Of a stretch of DNA of 64,000 nt, positions 1 to 8,125 are shown piece after piece; position 1 is the stretch's first letter, and the number at the start of each line of letters is the position of its first letter. A program made the translations under genes and the position numbers. Under the pieces are notes generated by a model that saw only the letters and a program-made list of their open reading frames with translations, made no database searches and was not told the origin of the DNA. Origin of the DNA: JAWVFN01 sp963696625 (GTDB lineage: Bacteria; Actinomycetota; Thermoleophilia; Solirubrobacterales; 70-9). The stretch covers positions 42,977 to 106,976 of the forward strand of contig CAVOKZ010000047.1 of assembly GCA_963696625.1 (NCBI GenBank). The letters run 5' to 3'.

Positions 1-61
1 CCGTGGCCAGTTCACGATGACGACCGACGAGATCATGGCCCTGACCCGGGGCGAGGATTGA
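1..61 (+). CDS. C-terminus of an AbrB/MazE-type antitoxin (partial)
   Basis: Only the last 19 codons are present, in the frame starting at base 2 and ending in TGA at 59-61. The peptide ends in TTDEIMALTRGED. In my memory of the family, this tail is typical of AbrB/SpoVT-fold VapB antitoxins, where it follows the DNA-binding barrel and contacts the toxin. A PIN toxin gene starts 22 bases downstream, which fits an antitoxin-toxin pair. The DNA-binding domain lies outside the window, so the family call rests on the tail and the neighbour. Confidence 0.5.
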   Translation, partial: RGQFTMTTDEIMALTRGED

Positions 62-82
62 CGCCGGCCCTCTCAAGTTGAG

Positions 83-487
83 GTGGCCCAAACTCTGGTC
101 GACTCAAATGTCCTCATCGACGTCATCTCCGGAGACGCACGATGGGAGGATTGGTCAGCCGACGCGCTGGCCCGTGCGGCAGGGGAAGGCTTGGCACTCG
201 TCAACCCCGTCGTCTACTCAGAGGTCTCGATCGGCTTCTGCACGATCGAAGACTGCGAGTCGGCGCTCGACGCGCTCCAGCTTGCGCGTGAGCCGGTCCC
301 GTGGCCTGCTGCGTTTCTGGCCGGCAAGGCGTACGTCGAGTACCGCCGCCGCGGCGGGCGCCGGCGCCCGCCGCTGCCTGATTTCTTCATTGGCGCCCAT
401 GCCGCCGTCCGTGGCCTGCGCCTGCTGACCCGCGACCCCGCTCGATACCGCACCTACTTTCCCAGGCTCGTGCTGCTCTGCCCGTAG
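83..487 (+). CDS. VapC-type PIN-domain ribonuclease toxin
   Basis: A 134-residue PIN-domain protein, the usual length of VapC toxins, which are Mg-dependent RNases held in check by a cognate antitoxin. The four acidic metal ligands are visible: D7 in LVDSNVLID, E47 in VYSEV, D100 in LPDFFIGAH and D118 in LLTRD. GTG at 83 is chosen because it places the first beta strand and D7 at the usual distance from the N-terminus. It follows the antitoxin tail ending at 61, so the two are probably co-transcribed. The target RNA cannot be read from the sequence. Confidence 0.85.
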   Translation: MAQTLVDSNVLIDVISGDARWEDWSADALARAAGEGLALVNPVVYSEVSIGFCTIEDCESALDALQLAREPVPWPAAFLAGKAYVEYRRRGGRRRPPLPDFFIGAHAAVRGLRLLTRDPARYRTYFPRLVLLCP

Positions 488-508
488 GTCGCGGCCATCT
501 CGCTACAT

Positions 509-844
509 TTGATCGCGGTGGGCTCTTCGGAAGTCAAGAACCTCGAAGCGATCTCCAAGGCGATCGACCAGCACAACTCGAGCTGCCCGTTCCCGGCGGC
601 CGAGGTGCGGATGAACCCGTTCGAGATCGAGCGCCTGGGCTGGGACGAGATCCGCGGCCTGCCGCTGGTCCCCGACGAGGAGCTCGGCACCGGCCGCTTC
701 CGCATCGTCTGCGCCCGCGACGCCGAAGGCGAGGGCATCACCGAGGCCGAGGCCCTGGGAATCCCGGTCGAGGTCGCCGTGCCCGGCGGCGTCCCGGAGC
801 CTGAGGAGGACGAGGCACGGCTTCGCCATAAGGTCGCTCCGTAG
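509..844 (+). CDS. Hypothetical acidic protein
   Basis: A 111-residue acidic protein that I do not recognise. It has no signal peptide or membrane segment. The middle reads NPFEIERLGWDEIRGLPLVP followed by an E/D-rich tail (PEPEEDEARL), and codon use is GC3-rich like real genes here. TTG at 509 is the first start in the frame. GTG at 518 (giving MGSSEVKNLEAI) is an equally good start. It lies 21 bases after the VapC gene but shows no link to it. The function is unknown. Confidence 0.5.
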   Translation: MIAVGSSEVKNLEAISKAIDQHNSSCPFPAAEVRMNPFEIERLGWDEIRGLPLVPDEELGTGRFRIVCARDAEGEGITEAEALGIPVEVAVPGGVPEPEEDEARLRHKVAP

Positions 845-910
845 CGGCCGCCGAAGCACAACGTCGCTACGGGCTGCGCCCTTCGCGACAAGTGGGGCGG
901 CCTGACGTCG

Positions 911-1660
911 CTAGACGTTCGAGAAGTCGAGCCCGAGGCCGTCGAGCCAGTTGATCGCCTCGTTGTTGAGGCGGGTCAGCTCGTTGGTCCAGACGAGGAC
1001 GCCCATCGCGATCAGGATCACGCCGCCGGTCGCCATGATCAGTGGGTAGTGGCGCTTGACCACCGCGAAGGCCGTCGTCATGCGGGTGAAGGCGAGGGCG
1101 CTGAGCACGAACGGGATTGCGAGGCCGGCCGAGTAGATCGCCATCAGCCCAGCGCCCTCGGCGGCTTCCCCAGTCGTCGCGGCGAGGCTGAGGATCGCGC
1201 CGAGGGTGGGACCGATGCAAGGTGTCCAGGCGAAGGCGAAGGCGGCCCCGGCTACGACCGGCCCGCCGCGGCCGGCGCGCTCGAGCAGCGCCTCGACGTG
1301 CCATTCCTTGTTCAGCATCGGGACGAATAGAGCGGCGACAAAGAGCACGCCCATCGCGATGATCAGGATCGCGGAGATCTTGTTGAGGGTGTCGCGGTTG
1401 TCCTGGAGGAAGCTGCCGAGGCCGGTCGCGGTGATGCCGAGGGCGATGAAGATCGCCGAGAAGCTCGCGACGAAGAGGATGCTCGGCGTCAAGACCTTGC
1501 GCCAGTCGGCGTCCTCGAGCTCGACCGCCGACACGCCGGTCACGGCCGCGAGGTAGCCGGGCACGAGCGGAAGCACGCAGGGAGAGAGGAAGCTGACCAG
1601 GCCAGCCCCGAACGCAGCGAGTATTCCGACCCCGCCGACAGACAAATCCGCCGCCACCAT
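911..1660 (-). CDS. ccdA: CcdA/DsbD-family membrane thiol-disulfide transporter
   Basis: A 249-residue integral membrane protein with about six hydrophobic segments. Members of the CcdA family carry reducing equivalents from cytoplasmic thioredoxin across the membrane, for cytochrome c maturation or other extracytoplasmic thiol reduction. The two family motifs with the redox cysteines are present: SPCVLPLVPGY (C28) and TPCIGPTLG (C148). Length and topology match stand-alone CcdA. ATG at 1660 starts directly before the first helix. No cytochrome c or ResB/ResC genes lie beside it, so its partner is not in the window. Confidence 0.9.
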   Translation of the reverse strand: MVAADLSVGGVGILAAFGAGLVSFLSPCVLPLVPGYLAAVTGVSAVELEDADWRKVLTPSILFVASFSAIFIALGITATGLGSFLQDNRDTLNKISAILIIAMGVLFVAALFVPMLNKEWHVEALLERAGRGGPVVAGAAFAFAWTPCIGPTLGAILSLAATTGEAAEGAGLMAIYSAGLAIPFVLSALAFTRMTTAFAVVKRHYPLIMATGGVILIAMGVLVWTNELTRLNNEAINWLDGLGLDFSNV

Positions 1661-1795
1661 CGCGATCAGCGTAGCGACGAGCTCAGCTCAGCCGCGTTGG
1701 ACGGGGCGAAACCGCGCATGTCGTCGTCGCGCTCGAAGGTTTGGGGCAAAGGCAGCAGCAGGGTCAGGCGCGGAAGTCACGCTTGATAACGCTTC

Positions 1796-2257
1796 TTATG
1801 TGAACCAAACCGGCCCATTTAGGTACCCACTTGTAAGACGACACGGAACGGCGCCCGCCGCGGCCGGGTCGAGGTCTCGATCAGCGCAGAGCTCCTCCCC
1901 GAGCCTCAGCCCCGCGTCGAGCTGGGCATCAACCACGACGAAGTCATCGAAGTCCAAGGTCCGGAAGGCCTCCTCGCGGTGAAGCCACGCCTCTTTCGGG
2001 CTGAACAGCGGCGGCAGCGCGAGCGTCGGCTTCGTCCCGGGGCCCCGAGTCCGCGTTTGCTTGATCTCAGCGGTTCGCACGCGCGCGACCGCGTCCCGGG
2101 CATCGCGCGCATCGACGGAAACCAGGTACTCGCGCAGTTGCCCGCCCCAGCCCGGCGCGCTGTGGTGCTCGATCATCGTGATCCCGGCCGCCGAGAGGGC
2201 GTCCCGGGTAGGCCGGGTCAGCGGCGGGCCCCGGAAGCTGACTGCGGCAGGAGTCAT
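1796..2257 (-). CDS. Hypothetical protein downstream of a VapBC module
   Basis: A 153-residue soluble protein of unknown family that starts with ATG 12 bases after the VapC stop, so it is probably the third gene of the toxin-antitoxin transcript. It is rich in charged residues. Visible segments include SAAGITMIEHH, a WGGQLREYLVSVDA strand-like stretch and FDDFVVVDAQLDAG. I see no catalytic signature, signal peptide or membrane segment. It could be a passenger or an accessory of the module. Confidence 0.5.
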   Translation of the reverse strand: MTPAAVSFRGPPLTRPTRDALSAAGITMIEHHSAPGWGGQLREYLVSVDARDARDAVARVRTAEIKQTRTRGPGTKPTLALPPLFSPKEAWLHREEAFRTLDFDDFVVVDAQLDAGLRLGEELCADRDLDPAAAGAVPCRLTSGYLNGPVWFT

Positions 2258-2269
2258 CTCTTCCTTCGG

Positions 2270-2671
2270 TCAGCTCGCGATGGCCAAAACGCGGAGACTG
2301 GGAACTCTGTTGAACTCGGCGCCGTTGCGTGTCGCAAGGCCGTATCCGTGGGCCACGGCTGTGGCTGCGATCCAAAGGTCGTGGGCGCCGATGATCTCGC
2401 CGCGGTTGGCGAGATCAGCCCAGAGGTCAGCGTGAACACGGGCGACTCGATCGGTAATCGGGACCGCTTGAAGCTCAGCGAGGAAATGTTCCACGAACGC
2501 ACGCCGACGAGCGCGAATCCGTCCGCTGGCGCGTGCAACGCCGTGGAGCAACTCGCTCACGGTAATGACACTGATGGCCCGTTCTTCCTCGCCCAGTAAC
2601 CGGTCTACTTCCGGATCGGCGACGCCTCGCTCGAGATCGACCAATAGGTCTGTGTCGATCAGGAGGGCCAA
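2270..2671 (-). CDS. VapC-type PIN-domain ribonuclease toxin
   Basis: A 133-residue PIN-domain RNase. Metal ligands are D6 (LLIDTDLL), E40 (ITVSELLHG), D98 (GAHDLWIAA) and the terminal TRNGAEF segment, where this VapC subfamily usually has TRN..DF, so the fourth acid is likely E119. The TTG start at 2671 lies inside the last codons of the antitoxin gene (13-base overlap), which suggests translational coupling. Toxin and antitoxin form a standard VapBC pair. The RNA target is unknown. Confidence 0.88.
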   Translation of the reverse strand: MALLIDTDLLVDLERGVADPEVDRLLGEEERAISVITVSELLHGVARASGRIRARRRAFVEHFLAELQAVPITDRVARVHADLWADLANRGEIIGAHDLWIAATAVAHGYGLATRNGAEFNRVPSLRVLAIAS

Positions 2672-2916
2672 GGCTCGCCGGGCTCGCCGGCGCTTTCGCG
2701 AACCGCTTCCAGGTCAGCGGCGAAGTCTTCGTCAGTCCGCGGTGCCGTCGCGATCAAATCCCGGAAGCGGGCCGCCGAGATCGCTTGAGCCTTGGGCGGC
2801 CCGATCACTGCGACCGGGGCACCGCTGCGCGTCACCTCGACCTCCTCGCCCGCGGCGACACGGTTGAGGACGTTGGAAAAGCTGCGAGCGGCCTCGGTTG
2901 CCGTCATGCGCGCCAT
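2659..2916 (-). CDS. Phd/YefM-type antitoxin
   Basis: An 85-residue antitoxin of the Phd/YefM fold. It starts with MARMTATEAARSFSNVLNRV, the classic N-terminal beta-alpha dimerisation and DNA-binding segment, followed by EEVEVTRSGAPVAVIGPP. The acidic, probably disordered C-terminus (DEDFAADLEAVRESAG) should bind the toxin. In this family the antitoxin neutralises VapC and represses its own promoter. ATG at 2916 is supported by a TATACT box six bases upstream. The toxin gene overlaps its 3' end. Confidence 0.85.
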   Translation of the reverse strand: MARMTATEAARSFSNVLNRVAAGEEVEVTRSGAPVAVIGPPKAQAISAARFRDLIATAPRTDEDFAADLEAVRESAGEPGEPWPS

Positions 2917-2935
2917 GGACGCAGTATATCGGATA
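2917..2935 (-). promoter_or_regulatory. Promoter/operator of the Phd-VapC module
   Basis: On the minus strand, TATACT (complement of 2923-2928) lies six bases before the ATG, giving a predicted leaderless transcript. It overlaps the small palindrome TATCGGATA (2927-2935), a plausible half of an autoregulatory operator. No clear -35 was found. Confidence 0.4.
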
Positions 2936-3126
2936 AATCAGATGCAGCCACGATTCGGATGTCGTCGCCAGTGTCATTTGAATGACGCTTTACAACAAGA
3001 GCTGGCAACTGGTCCTCTCTGATCGTGTTGCGGGCCCGGCCGCCCGGGTAGATGGCGCCTCCTTGTCGTCCTGAGCAGCAGCAAGCCCACCTCAGAACGG
3101 GCACCTCCGCGATGCCCCTGCCACGC

Positions 3127-4659
3127 GAGGGTGTCGCACAAACCCCCTGCATTTCCGTCCGTTTGGGGCCAGAAAATGGCCTATGACACAGAACTTCAGA
3201 AGCTGCGACCGAGACCAACCGCTATTGCTGCCGCCCGACCTGCGCGACTGGCTGCCCGAGGATCACCTCGCGTGGTTCGTGATCGAGGCGGTGGACGAGC
3301 TCGACCTCGAGCCCTTCTACGGCGCCTACCGCGCCGACGGCCACGGCGCCGCCGCCCACGAGCCGAAGATGATGGTCACCCTCTTCGCCTACGCGTACTG
3401 CGTGGGCGAGCGCTCCTCACGCGCGATCGAGCGCCGCTGCCGCGAAGACATCGCCTTCCGGGTGATCTGCGCGAACCAGATCCCCGACCACGCGACCATC
3501 GCCCGCTTTCGCGTTCGCCACGAGGACGCCCTCGCCGATCTCTTCGGCCAGGTTCTCGGCCTCTGCGCGAAGGCGGAGATCATCGATCCCGCGGTGCTCG
3601 CGGTCGACGGCTCGAAGTTCGCCGCCGCCGCCTCTGACTCGGCGATCCGCACCTACGAGCAGATCGCGGCTGAGATCCTTGCCGAGGCCGGGCGCATCGA
3701 CGCCGCCGAGCACGAGACCCACGGCGAAGCCCGTGGCGACGAGCTGCCGAGGCACCTTACGAGCACCCAGGGCAGGAGCGGCTGGCTGCGCGAGGCAAAG
3801 AAGGCCTCGAGGCCGAGCGCGCTGCCAGACCCGAGCCGGTTCCACGCGAGCGCGCCAAGCGCCTCGAGCTCTGCCACGCCCGCCTGGCCGAGGACTGGCG
3901 CTCTGAGCACGCCGCAAACCGCGCCTTCGAGGACTACCACGCGCACGGCCGCAGAAGCGACGGGCGCCGCCACGGCAAGGCGCCGAAGCCCTACGCGCCT
4001 CCGCCTCGGCCCGAGGGCAAGATCAACACCACCGACCCTGACGCCCGGCGGATGAAGTTCGGCCGCAACTTCGTTCCCGCCTACAACGCTCAGGCGGTTA
4101 CGACCAAGGGCCAGGTGATCGTTGCCGCCGAGATCGTGACCGAGGGCGGTGACTTCGAGCAGCTCGACCCGATGATCTCAGCCGCCGAGCGCGAGCTCGA
4201 AGGCGCCGGGGTCACCGAGCGCCCCGGGGTGGTCGTGGCCGATGCCGGCTACTGGTCAAACGCCCACATCGACTCGCTGCGCCAGCGCGGCATGATCCCG
4301 ATCGTCGCCCCCGACAGCACTCGCGGGCGGCCACGAAAGAACCGACTCGGCGGGCCCTACGACTTCATGCGAAGGGTGATCGCGAGCGAACCCGGCGGCG
4401 CCCTCTACTCCAGGCGAATGCCGATGATCGAGCCGGTCTTCGCCCAGATCAAGGCAAACCGGCGGATCGACCGGCTCAAACGCAGGGGCCGGGCCGCCGC
4501 TCGCTCGGAATGGCGCCTCATCGCCGCGACACACAACCTTCTCAAGCTCTACCGCAGTCAGTTGGCGGCAACTGCCGCCTGAGAGGTAGACCCGCTCCTC
4601 ACTGACGGCTCCGCGGAACCGCGGTTGCGCCTCTCTCGGCACATTTATGCGACACCCTC
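3127..4659 (+). mobile_element. IS1182-family insertion sequence with inverted repeats and 4-bp target duplication
   Basis: Terminal inverted repeats are GAGGGTGTCGCACAAA at 3127-3142 and its near-perfect complement at 4644-4659 (15 of 16 match). The element is flanked on both sides by ACGC (3123-3126 and 4660-4663), a 4-bp target duplication. The target lies inside a dispersed repeat whose other copies contain the uninterrupted CACGCGG sequence, which supports these ends. The 1.53-kb length suits IS1182 elements. It carries one transposase gene, interrupted by a frameshift. Confidence 0.8.
3183..4582 (+). pseudogene. IS1182-family DDE transposase, frameshifted
   Basis: The first part (3183 to about 3806) encodes the N-terminal domain (LLPPDLRDWLPEDHLAWFV; FAYAYCVGERSSRAIER) and the first catalytic Asp (LAVDGSKFAAA). 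From 3806 the correct sequence continues in the -1 frame (LEAERAARPEPVP, then NTTDPDARRMKFGRNF) through DAGYWSN and MIEPVFAQIK to the stop at 4580-4582. The joined product would be about 466 residues, normal for the family. Restoring one C near 3806 (GGCCTC to GGCCCTC) rejoins the frames. No good slippery heptamer is present, so a deletion or sequencing error is likelier than programmed frameshifting. Confidence 0.8.
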
Positions 4660-4718
4660 ACGCGGAGGGAGTCACGCGCGATTGCGTTCCGGTCGCGCCT
4701 CCTCCGCATGAAAGCGGA
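4659..4718 (+). repeat. Dispersed about 60-bp repeat, copy 1
   Basis: Begins CACGCGGAGGGAGTC and ends CCTCCGCATGAAAGCGG. It aligns along its length with copies at 8656-8727 (inverted) and 19136-19208. The IS1182 element is inserted at its left edge. Confidence 0.65.
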
Positions 4719-4750
4719 GATCCGCCTAGGCGCGGGATACTGCGCGCGGG

Positions 4751-5152
4751 ATGTCGCAGCAGAACGTGGAGATCATCCGGGAAAGCACTGAGGCGTTCCT
4801 GCGTGGGGACTGGGATACCGCGTTCGAGAGCGTTGATCCCGAGATCGAATGGGAGGAGACGCCCAGCCTGGGGCCCGACGCAAGCGTGTACCGAGGGATC
4901 AATGAGGCTCGGCGGGCGCTGGAGAGCTGGATGGGGATGTGGACTGAGTACCAGGCGGAGGTAAGCGAGTATCTGGACGCCGGGGACGACGTGGTCGTGC
5001 TCTTCAAGGAGCGCGGCCACGGTGGGGCCAGCGATGCGGTCGTCGAGCGTCAGATCGGCACCGTGTACATGCTTCGAGACGGGAACGTGGTGCGCGCACG
5101 CCTGTTCGGAAACTGGAGCGAGGCGCGCGAAGCCGGTGGTCTTTCGAGGTAG
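4751..5152 (+). CDS. SnoaL-like (NTF2-fold) protein
   Basis: A 133-residue protein with the cone-shaped NTF2/SnoaL fold pattern: N-terminal helix MSQQNVEIIRESTEAFLRGD, then DPEIEWEE, YRGINEARRALESW and DDVVVLFKERG. The family includes polyketide cyclases, dehydratases and many small proteins of unknown ligand. This clade is abundant in soil actinobacteria and usually unassigned. ATG at 4751 has a GATACT box nine bases before it. Its stop is immediately followed by the start of a second family member, so the pair is likely a tandem duplication in one transcript. The substrate is unknown. Confidence 0.8.
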   Translation: MSQQNVEIIRESTEAFLRGDWDTAFESVDPEIEWEETPSLGPDASVYRGINEARRALESWMGMWTEYQAEVSEYLDAGDDVVVLFKERGHGGASDAVVERQIGTVYMLRDGNVVRARLFGNWSEAREAGGLSR

Positions 5153-5155
5153 ATG

Positions 5156-5698
5156 ATGTCGCAGGAGAACGTTGAGCTTGTGCGCCGCGCGGACCTGCAC
5201 TTCGCCGAGACCGGCGAGCCGCTGTGGGAGGCGCTGCACCCCGACGTCACCTCCGTGGATTGGGATGTCCCCGACGCGGAGGATCACGTCGGACACGATG
5301 GCGTGAGGCAGTGGCTGGCGAACTGGGCATCCGCCTGGGACCACTTCGAGATGGAGCCCGATGGCTACCGGGATGCCGATGACAAGGTCGTATCTCTCTT
5401 CACGATGCGAGCGACCGGCAGAGGTAGCGGCGTCACCCTCGAGCGCAAGGATGCAATCGTATTCTCGGTCGAGAACGGACTGATCACGCGCCTGGAGTAC
5501 TTCAACGACCAGGCCGCGGCCCTCGAAGCCGCCGGGCTACCGGAGGAGTCAGAAGTACCGCTTTGGAGCCACGCCGACGCCGATCTTGGGCGTCTGGAAG
5601 CCCATAACCGAGGTGGTGTCTCTAATTTAGTTAGAGCTTCCTCAGCCGGATCTTGCGGGTCTTGGTGGCCGGAAGGCCGAAGGTCGGGGTGTAGGTGA
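5156..5698 (+). CDS. SnoaL-like (NTF2-fold) protein with odd C-terminus
   Basis: The second SnoaL-like gene, 30-40% similar by eye to its neighbour. It begins MSQENVELVRRADLHF. ATG at 5156 is preferred over the adjacent ATG at 5153 because the family starts with MSQENVE. The normal domain ends near LEYFNDQAAALEAAGLPEE. The next roughly 50 residues run into the 3' end of the opposite-strand gene (68-base overlap) and look unnatural (SWWPEGRRSGCR). I infer a lost stop codon or a small indel near 5560. Function unknown. Confidence 0.7.
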   Translation: MSQENVELVRRADLHFAETGEPLWEALHPDVTSVDWDVPDAEDHVGHDGVRQWLANWASAWDHFEMEPDGYRDADDKVVSLFTMRATGRGSGVTLERKDAIVFSVENGLITRLEYFNDQAAALEAAGLPEESEVPLWSHADADLGRLEAHNRGGVSNLVRASSAGSCGSWWPEGRRSGCR

Positions 5699-6848
5699 CC
5701 TTCGCGGCGACTTTGACCCGGCCGGTGCGGTTGAGCTTGCTCCGCTTGCGACCCTTCGCCTTGATCCGCAGCTTGACCTTGCCGGCGGCGGTTACGGCCC
5801 GCTCGATGGTTCGCAGATTCGCGCCGGCCGCGGTCGTGCGCTGTTTGACGAGGCCCTTTCCGTTCAGAGCCAGCTCGCCAGGGCCAGGAACGATGACGAT
5901 CAGCGTTGCGGTGCCGCGGCGCTTGTTTCGCTTCAGCTTGCCGAAGCTGAACGCGTTCGACGGCGGCGGGGGGTCGAGCGCCACCCCGGTTGGGGAGGCC
6001 GCGCCCGTGATGAAGCCCTGGTTCACACCCGTGCCATCGAGGTTTGCGCGACCGATCGTGGTGCTGCCGGAGTTGGACCAATAGATGTAGGAGCCGTCGA
6101 CCGCTAGCCCGTCCGGGTTGGTGGCGCCGGTGATGAAGCTCGGGTTGGCCCCGGTACCGTCGAGGTTGGCGCGCCCGATCGGGGCCATGCTCCCGACGGT
6201 CGGCCCTAAGTCGGCCCAGAAGATGTGCGTGGCGTTGACCGTCACCCCTCCCAGCTGGCTGGTGGTAGAGACGGGGAGAAAGCTCGCGGCGGCGGCGGAG
6301 CCGTCGAGGTTGGCGCGCCCGATCGCTCGCGGGTTGTAGTTCGCCCAGTAGATGTGGCCACCATCCACAGCGACCCCGGTGGGAAAGGTGGCGCCGGTGA
6401 CGACGGACGAGTTGGCGCCCGAGCCGTCGAGGTTGGCGCGGCCGATCGAGCCTGTGGAGACATTATTCGCCCAGTAGATGTGGGCGCCGTCGAGTGCCAG
6501 GCCTGTTGGGTTGCCGGCGCCGGTGATGAAGCTCGGATTGACCGCCGTGCCGTCGAGGTTCGCGCGCCCGATCGTGCCGTCGTCGCGGCTGCTGACCCAA
6601 TAGATGTGCGTGTAGTTGACCGCGATCCCGCTGGGGGATCCGGCGCCGCTGATGAAGCCCTGAGTGGCGCCGTTGCCGTCCAGCTCGGCCCGCCCGATCG
6701 TGCCGGTGCCGGAGTTGCCCCAGTAGATTCGCGCCTCGGCTGGTGAAGCGACCGCCAAGCCCAGCAGCAGAACCGTCAGCGCGAGGACCGAACCGCACAG
6801 CCGCCCGCTTGCGCGACGAACCGCGAATGGAACCCCCATCCCCGACAT
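5631..6848 (-). CDS. Secreted six-repeat YWTD-like beta-propeller protein with basic C-terminal module
   Basis: A 405-residue secreted protein. A signal peptide (VLALTVLLLGLAVASPAEA) ends near residue 39. Six repeats of about 45 residues follow, each with I-Y/F-W-x-N/D, then IGRANLDGTG and a GLAVDG-type turn. They resemble the six blades of LDL-receptor class B/YWTD propellers. From about residue 305 comes a lysine/arginine-rich module (KLKRNKRRGTATL to KTRKIRLRKL), a type I recall behind secreted proteins in this lineage. ATG at 6848 has TAGTAT six bases upstream. It probably acts outside the cell. The ligand is unknown. Confidence 0.8.
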   Translation of the reverse strand: MSGMGVPFAVRRASGRLCGSVLALTVLLLGLAVASPAEARIYWGNSGTGTIGRAELDGNGATQGFISGAGSPSGIAVNYTHIYWVSSRDDGTIGRANLDGTAVNPSFITGAGNPTGLALDGAHIYWANNVSTGSIGRANLDGSGANSSVVTGATFPTGVAVDGGHIYWANYNPRAIGRANLDGSAAAASFLPVSTTSQLGGVTVNATHIFWADLGPTVGSMAPIGRANLDGTGANPSFITGATNPDGLAVDGSYIYWSNSGSTTIGRANLDGTGVNQGFITGAASPTGVALDPPPPSNAFSFGKLKRNKRRGTATLIVIVPGPGELALNGKGLVKQRTTAAGANLRTIERAVTAAGKVKLRIKAKGRKRSKLNRTGRVKVAAKVTYTPTFGLPATKTRKIRLRKL

Positions 6849-7165
6849 TCGCCAATACTAGCCCCATTTCGGGGCGGCGGCAAATTCCACTGACATGGCA
6901 CGGGCGACACTCGCCCGCCGCATCCGCCCAGCACTGAGGGGTCGGGCGGTGACGGCCGCTTTTGCATGCGCAATCGAGCGTCCCGGGAACATCCCGCCTG
7001 CTCCCCTAAAGGGCGAAGAGGAGGAGCGGGAATGGAGTCGTCATGACACCTCCCTTGCGCGAAACCCAGCACTGAGGGGCGGCAGTGCCCCTAATCGCGC
7101 GAAGGAGCCGCGCAAATCGGGTCACGTAGTGTCAGCTCCGCTCACATCGGACGACTTGATCGGCG
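6849..7165. other. Non-coding stretch with a short direct repeat
   Basis: 317 bases between divergent genes with no convincing ORF. It holds the minus-strand -10 TAGTAT (6855-6860), a small hairpin GCCCC-ATTTC-GGGGC (6861-6875) and a 15-bp direct repeat CCCAGCACTGAGGGG at 6927-6941 and 7065-7079. Confidence 0.5.
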
Positions 7166-7999
7166 ATGCTTCCCGAGATGCATGCCTCCCCTGGTGCGAC
7201 CGAGGTCTCGGTAGCCACCTGGAACATCCTGTTCCGCAATGGCGGACAGCGAGCGCTCGACTATCTCGAAAGTGCCCAATGGGACGTGGCGTGTCTGCAG
7301 GAGGTGAACCGAGGAGCCTCCGAGCTACTCAAGCAGCAGGATGGTTGGAGCGTTGTCGATGGACTCACCCTCGCAGCTGATGACATCAAGTCCTGGAAGC
7401 GGCCCCACGCGGCTGTTCTAATCGCTCGCAACGGCTGGGAACTTGCACACGGTTCAACGGTTGCTGACACGCCAACGCCAGGGCGTGGGGTGAGTGCTCT
7501 GGCGAGAAATAAGGGGGCGCGTATTTCGGTTATCTCTTGGCACGCACCCAATTTTGCTGGGGAAGGCCATTCGACAAAGATGGCCGGTTACCGGGCGGTG
7601 ATTTCGGCGATCTCAGAAATCGAAGGTCCGCTTGTCGTGGGTCTGGACTCCAACCACTGGTCGGAGGGGACCGAACTCGAGCCGCCGCCTCGCCCCGATG
7701 ATGGTGAGAGATTCGCGGAAGAGAATCGGTTCTTCAGTGCGGACCCTCAGCATCGGCTTCGCGATTCCCTCCTTGTGTATCTGCGAGCGCATCCGGACGC
7801 CTACGCGAAGGCCATGGAGGCGCGGCCAAACGGACCCCTTGAGGTCACCTACAAGCACGGCAACACCTTCGATCGGTTCGACTACTTGATGATCAGCGAC
7901 GAGATCGCCGTGCTCGACATTCGACATGACTACGAGGGAGCTCTTCGAGCCGGCAGTGACCACGGATTCGTCACTGCCCGTCTGGCCGTCTCTGCCTGA
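7166..7999 (+). CDS. Endonuclease/exonuclease/phosphatase-family protein
   Basis: A 277-residue protein of the EEP (DNase I/exonuclease III-like) superfamily, metal-dependent phosphodiesterases acting on nucleic acids, lipids or phosphoesters. Visible motifs are ATWNILF (N20), LQEV (E46), the SWHAPN strand (H127), GLDSNHWS (D161, N163) and the terminal GSDHGF (D265, H266), so the active site looks complete. There is no signal peptide. ATG at 7166 or 7178 could start it. Base composition is somewhat less GC-rich than the neighbours, which hints at later acquisition. The substrate cannot be assigned. Confidence 0.85.
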   Translation: MLPEMHASPGATEVSVATWNILFRNGGQRALDYLESAQWDVACLQEVNRGASELLKQQDGWSVVDGLTLAADDIKSWKRPHAAVLIARNGWELAHGSTVADTPTPGRGVSALARNKGARISVISWHAPNFAGEGHSTKMAGYRAVISAISEIEGPLVVGLDSNHWSEGTELEPPPRPDDGERFAEENRFFSADPQHRLRDSLLVYLRAHPDAYAKAMEARPNGPLEVTYKHGNTFDRFDYLMISDEIAVLDIRHDYEGALRAGSDHGFVTARLAVSA

Positions 8000-8125
8000 T
8001 TGCTCTTCGCGCATGGCGGAAGCGAGCAGCGCTTACGACGAGACGGCTTCGTCGCATGGAAGGCGGCGGAGTGAGAGCGGCTAAGCGCGCGCACCGGCAT
8101 TGGTCATGACATAGGCTCCGATTCA

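Noticed and set aside
3000..3126. Possible RNA gene left of the IS1182 element
   Set aside because: The GC-rich stretch has no cloverleaf or other fold that I can support.
3795..3812. Programmed -1 frameshifting in the IS1182 transposase
   Set aside because: The bases around GCA AAG AAG GCC do not form an X-XXY-YYZ slippery heptamer and no downstream pseudoknot is evident. A lost C is simpler.
5620..5636. AT-rich hairpin CTCTAA-TTTAG-TTAGAG as a bidirectional terminator
   Set aside because: The stem is weak, has no T-run and lies within the overlap of two convergent genes, so support is insufficient.
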